A DNA stretch of 5,575 bases. Origin: Pseudomonadota bacterium (GTDB lineage: Bacteria > Myxococcota > Polyangia > Polyangiales > Polyangiaceae). Below, piece by piece: positions 4,501-5,575 of this stretch. The position numbers were made by a program, and so were the translations under genes. How positions within the stretch are numbered: position 1 is the first letter of the stretch; every line of letters starts with the position of its first letter. Where the stretch lies: the NCBI GenBank assembly GCA_023419055.1, contig JAEZYO010000275.1, forward strand, positions 1 to 5,575, read 5' to 3'. A model generated the notes under the pieces. That model saw nothing but the letters and a program-made list of their open reading frames with translations. It did not search any database and was not told where the DNA came from.

Positions 4501-5575
4501 TCAGGCGCTGAGCTCTGCGGCCGCCGGGTGCTCGGGGATGACGCCGAGCTCGCAGAGATCGAGCACCGTCTGACCCAAGCGATAGACGTGGTTGCCCGCG
4601 AGCTCGCACGTCCCTGCCCAAGAGAGCACACCGAGCTCGACCTGGCGCTGCGACACCTCGAGCCGGTCGAGCGAGAGGCTAGCGCGGAGCTCGGCCTCGA
4701 CCGTGTTCAGGCGAATCTCTCGCGCGCGGCTCTGGTCGATGTCGAGCGGAATCCCGGAGCTCAGACTCCCGATGAGGTCGTCCAGGCCGTCGCCGAGCAG
4801 CCGCTGCATTTCGCGAAGCGCTGCCTGCTCGTCGGGCGGTAGACTCGCATCGCCCTCCGCGTGGGCGGTCGTCAGGCGTGCTTCGACTAGACGATCGGTC
4901 TCACGCAGGAGCATCTCGATGGCCGAGTGAAGCTGCAAGCAGGTCAGGAGTGCCCGCTGGAGCTCGTCCGCGCCGACCTTTTCGCGCGGGCTCGCCGGCG
5001 CCGTCAGAAGGCCGTCGAGGGCGGAGCGTGCCGCGGCGATCTCGCGCTCCGCGAGGCGCGACAAACTGCGTTTTCCGCTCAGGGCGAGCTCCGCGATGGG
5101 ATCGAGGGCGCGCCGCTCGGCGCGCAGCACCTGGGAAAGGCCCTCGTGAAGGCGTTCGAGAAAGCGCGTTCCGTCACCACCTCGAGCGCGACGCTTGCGC
5201 TCGTACCGGAGCTCGAGCCGGCGCGCCAGCTGCGGGATGATGGGCAACACGAAGAGTGACGCCGAGATCTGAGCTATCGCGAAGGCGAGCACCAGGTGCA
5301 AGCCGATATTCGGCAGGAGCACGCGCTCGCCCCAATCCATCTGGTGAGGGTAGCCCCGCACGAGCCAATCACTCAGGGCGCACCACACGGGTACGCCGGC
5401 CGCGACCACCAGAGTGTTGGTGAGACCCACGCACAAGTTGAGGATGCCGAGACCCTTCTCGTGAGACGCGCGGGGTAGCGCCAGCGTCGACGCGAGGGCG
5501 GCACCGAACCCGGAGCCCGAGACCACGGTCATCGCCGATCTGAAGTCCCAGAGCCCCGTCGTCTCGGCGAGGCTC
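4501..5575 (-). CDS. Na+/phosphate cotransporter-like membrane protein with PhoU-like C-terminal domain (5' truncated)
   Basis: The minus-strand frame is open from the right edge to the stop at 4501-4503, giving 358 visible residues. The ATG at 5530-5532 is internal to the fold, because the preceding residues (SLAETTGLWDFRSA) continue the family pattern, so the true start lies outside the window. The visible N-terminus resembles the second repeat of Na+/Pi cotransporters (NptA/YjbB type): GLWDFRSAMTVVSGSGFGAA takes the place of the family's G-L-I-..-A-L-..-GANIGTT stretch, followed by a hydrophobic segment containing NLCVGLTN (bases about 5380-5460) and another at about 5235-5320 with NIGLHLVLAF and LFVLPIIPQLARRL. 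About 235 charged helical residues follow, resembling the cytoplasmic PhoU-like domain often fused to these transporters. Likely role: phosphate movement across the inner membrane. The GANIGTT-like motif is degenerate (GSGFGAA), and the QSSS repeats would lie outside the window. Anion-transport family is likely; exact substrate is unproven. Confidence 0.65.
   Translation of the reverse strand, partial: SLAETTGLWDFRSAMTVVSGSGFGAALASTLALPRASHEKGLGILNLCVGLTNTLVVAAGVPVWCALSDWLVRGYPHQMDWGERVLLPNIGLHLVLAFAIAQISASLFVLPIIPQLARRLELRYERKRRARGGDGTRFLERLHEGLSQVLRAERRALDPIAELALSGKRSLSRLAEREIAAARSALDGLLTAPASPREKVGADELQRALLTCLQLHSAIEMLLRETDRLVEARLTTAHAEGDASLPPDEQAALREMQRLLGDGLDDLIGSLSSGIPLDIDQSRAREIRLNTVEAELRASLSLDRLEVSQRQVELGVLSWAGTCELAGNHVYRLGQTVLDLCELGVIPEHPAAAELSA

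Noticed and set aside
3674..4621. A 315-codon minus-strand frame opposite the lipoprotein gene
   Set aside because: It is an Arg-rich shadow; the plus-strand frame has an exact lipobox and Kazal-like cysteine spacing.
4528..5259. Several plus-strand open frames opposite the transporter gene
   Set aside because: They are low-complexity mirror frames with no recognisable fold; the minus strand carries coherent membrane segments and a helical domain.
1..5575. CRISPR arrays, tRNA/rRNA genes, insertion sequences and attachment sites
   Set aside because: No regularly spaced repeats, cloverleaf, rRNA-like sequence, transposase or terminal inverted repeats were seen on either strand.

Overview
The window is high-GC DNA (roughly two-thirds G+C by eye) with strong third-position GC bias, GTG starts and tightly packed genes. 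A lipoprotein with a Gly/Ala/Ser-rich linker and a cysteine-rich 'CGCD..TY' Kazal-like segment, next to a sigma/anti-sigma pair, points to a myxobacterium or a close relative (Myxococcota, Polyangiales-like). This taxonomic guess comes from protein style only, not from a marker gene.

Layout: (1) 1-901, plus strand: the C-terminal three quarters of a fold-type I PLP enzyme of the MalY/PatB-like class I/II aminotransferase group, cut by the left edge. (2) 902-1026: a 125-bp intergenic region with a perfect short palindrome, a strong GC-rich hairpin followed by a T6 run (likely terminator) and a possible ECF-type promoter. (3) 1027-4452, plus strand: four genes, each joined to the next by a 4-bp stop/start overlap (ATGA, GTGA, GTGA). 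They encode an ECF-type sigma factor, a membrane-spanning zinc-motif anti-sigma factor with a TPR-like extracytoplasmic tail, an exported protein with a probable outer-membrane beta-rich C-terminal half, and a cysteine-rich Kazal-like lipoprotein. (4) 4453-4500: a 48-bp convergent gap with an 8-bp inverted repeat. (5) 4501-5575, minus strand: the C-terminal part of a Na+/phosphate-cotransporter-like membrane protein with a PhoU-like helical tail, cut by the right edge.

The most interesting unit is the four-gene operon. It reads as a complete envelope-signalling cassette: the sigma factor would be held by the zinc-motif domain of the anti-sigma factor, whose TPR-like periplasmic tail could bind the exported beta-rich protein and/or the Kazal-like lipoprotein. 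The trigger and regulon cannot be read from the sequence. A 13-bp direct repeat with a 20-bp period at the junction of the last two genes creates both the stop of one and the start of the next. Collapse of that repeat would fuse them in frame. The flanking aminotransferase and transporter show no evident functional link to the cassette.
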